Shown: one piece after another, positions 4,314 through 5,013 of the stretch
How the letters are laid out: the number at the start of each line of letters is the position of its first letter
Position numbering within the stretch: the stretch's first letter is position 1
Assembly: GCA_946479665.1 (NCBI GenBank)
Contig: CAMLGO010000070.1
Span: forward strand, 1 to 5,013
From: an uncultured Candidatus Saccharibacteria bacterium
GTDB lineage: Bacteria > Patescibacteria > Saccharimonadia > Saccharimonadales > UBA6022
Length of the DNA: 5,013 nt
Direction: 5' to 3'
Made by a program: the position numbers and the translations under genes
Notes under the pieces: model-generated
The model's input: only the letters and a program-made list of their open reading frames with translations
Told to the model about the DNA's origin: nothing
The model's database searches: none

Positions 4314-5013
4314 TTACCCTCCTATTGTATGTAAAAGCGATGGATTGATAAAGAGGAAATAGTACGCGATGCCATTTTTGATCATATGAAGCACTATGCC
4401 AGCCCAAATATTACCCGTTATTTGACGCAAGCTACACAGTACCAAGCTCAGCGCAAAGGTATCGGCCGCCACATTCCACTGTAGTGATGCCCCAGCAATC
4501 AGATGCAGGCCGCCAAACAATAGACTGGTAATAATCGTCGCCAGCCAAAACGGCGCGTGTTTCTTCATCTTGCCAAACAAATAGCCGCGAAATAATAGTT
4601 CTTCCGCCGTCGGTGCTAAAATAACCAAGGTCAAAAATGCCAACGTATACTCGTACTGGTGGCTCAGCCCGCTAAATGGAATGTCTTGCGCTTGTTTCAG
4701 ATCAATTTGTGGCGCAACCACCGAAAAAAGATACAAGACGGCTGCAGAGATGAGTGCATACACAACCAACGCCGCCGGCGCCAGAACGACATCGAGCCAC
4801 GACGGCCAGCGAACCACCCCCAAATCTTCACGATTCGTTCGCCGCTGTCTTAGCCAAAATGGCATGCCAATCACAACAACGAGCGACGCCACATAGATTG
4901 CCACAGCCACAACTGAGTTAAATACCGCCGGATTCAGACTATCAAGCGGCACACCCGCAGTCACCAGCCCGGTAATAAGCAGGCCGATAAGAATTTGGAC
5001 AATCAGAAAAACC
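4314..5013 (-). CDS. CPBP-family intramembrane protease, N-terminus beyond right edge
   Basis: The three CPBP (Abi/Rce1-type) membrane motifs are intact and in order: EELLFR at 4604-4587 (EExxxR), FGGLH at 4517-4503 (FxxxH) and HMIKN at 4388-4374 (HxxxN). These residues form the active site of a glutamate-type intramembrane protease. Several hydrophobic helices are visible, including VVAVAIYVASLVVVIGMPFW, VVLAPAALVVYALISAAVLY, a helix leading into the first motif, and two around the second and third motifs. A GTG at 4964 could be taken as a start, but the frame stays open upstream to the window edge and encodes another hydrophobic helix (FLIVQILIGLLITGL), so the gene begins outside. Family members process prenylated or secreted proteins, give bacteriocin self-immunity, or have unknown substrates; the substrate here cannot be told. 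The gene ends in a TAATG overlap with the short ORF and is probably cotranscribed with proS. Confidence 0.88.
   Translation of the reverse strand, partial: VFLIVQILIGLLITGLVTAGVPLDSLNPAVFNSVVAVAIYVASLVVVIGMPFWLRQRRTNREDLGVVRWPSWLDVVLAPAALVVYALISAAVLYLFSVVAPQIDLKQAQDIPFSGLSHQYEYTLAFLTLVILAPTAEELLFRGYLFGKMKKHAPFWLATIITSLLFGGLHLIAGASLQWNVAADTFALSLVLCSLRQITGNIWAGIVLHMIKNGIAYYFLFINPSLLHTIGG
4318..4323 (-). promoter_or_regulatory. Strong ribosome binding site at the end of the CPBP gene
   Basis: AGGAGG is the strongest Shine-Dalgarno match in the window, yet no long ORF follows it; the only frame it serves is the 16-codon ORF starting at 4311 (or 4314). It lies inside the last codons of the CPBP gene, whose TAA stop follows at 4316-4314. 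Confidence 0.6.

Noticed and set aside
4314..4964. GTG at 4964 as the start of the CPBP gene
   Set aside because: The frame stays open to the window edge and encodes another membrane-like helix, and no ribosome site precedes the GTG; the gene is cut by the edge.

Overview
The window is a compact stretch of bacterial chromosome in which every supported gene lies on the minus strand, so transcription runs from high to low coordinates. In that order it holds: a CPBP-family intramembrane protease (cut by the right edge), a short candidate leader ORF, a prolyl-tRNA synthetase without the usual editing insertion (proS), the transcript-cleavage factor greA, a class II lysyl-tRNA synthetase (lysS), a PadR-family repressor, and a PspC-domain membrane protein (cut by the left edge). 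No gap between genes exceeds about 110 bases. I see no rRNA, tRNA, CRISPR array, insertion sequence or phage gene.

The organism is probably a Patescibacteria/CPR lineage, with Saccharibacteria as my best guess. This is inference from gene style: a short ProRS, a LysRS with an unusual motif 3, tight spacing, and two genes that look leaderless. No in-frame UGA occurs within the roughly 1,500 codons read, so the UGA=Gly code of Gracilibacteria and Absconditabacteria is unlikely. Base composition is moderate and even across the window, and nothing looks recently acquired.

Right block (5013 to 2965): the CPBP gene ends in a TAATG overlap with a 16-codon ORF that has a full AGGAGG ribosome binding site. 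That ORF ends 51 bases before proS and contains two proline codons and a weak hairpin followed by a T-rich stretch. I see no convincing promoter directly before proS, so these are probably one transcript, and the short ORF may be a regulatory leader peptide.

Middle block (2964 to 847): greA has a 91-base upstream region with a perfect 7-bp dyad straddling a candidate promoter and a hairpin in the predicted leader. It ends in a strong intrinsic terminator whose T-run abuts the lysS promoter. lysS has an extended -10 about 3 bases from where the message would start, and it ends in its own strong terminator.

Left block (789 to 1): padR has a near-consensus promoter overlaid by an ACAT/ATGT inverted repeat and is predicted to be leaderless. 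Its stop codon is part of the ribosome binding site of the pspC-like gene, so the two are translationally coupled and probably form a self-repressed envelope-response unit.

The window is mostly housekeeping (translation and transcription fidelity) plus two membrane-related genes. The most unusual items are the candidate proS leader peptide, the missing ProRS editing domain, the LysRS motif 3 variant and the regulatory dyads.
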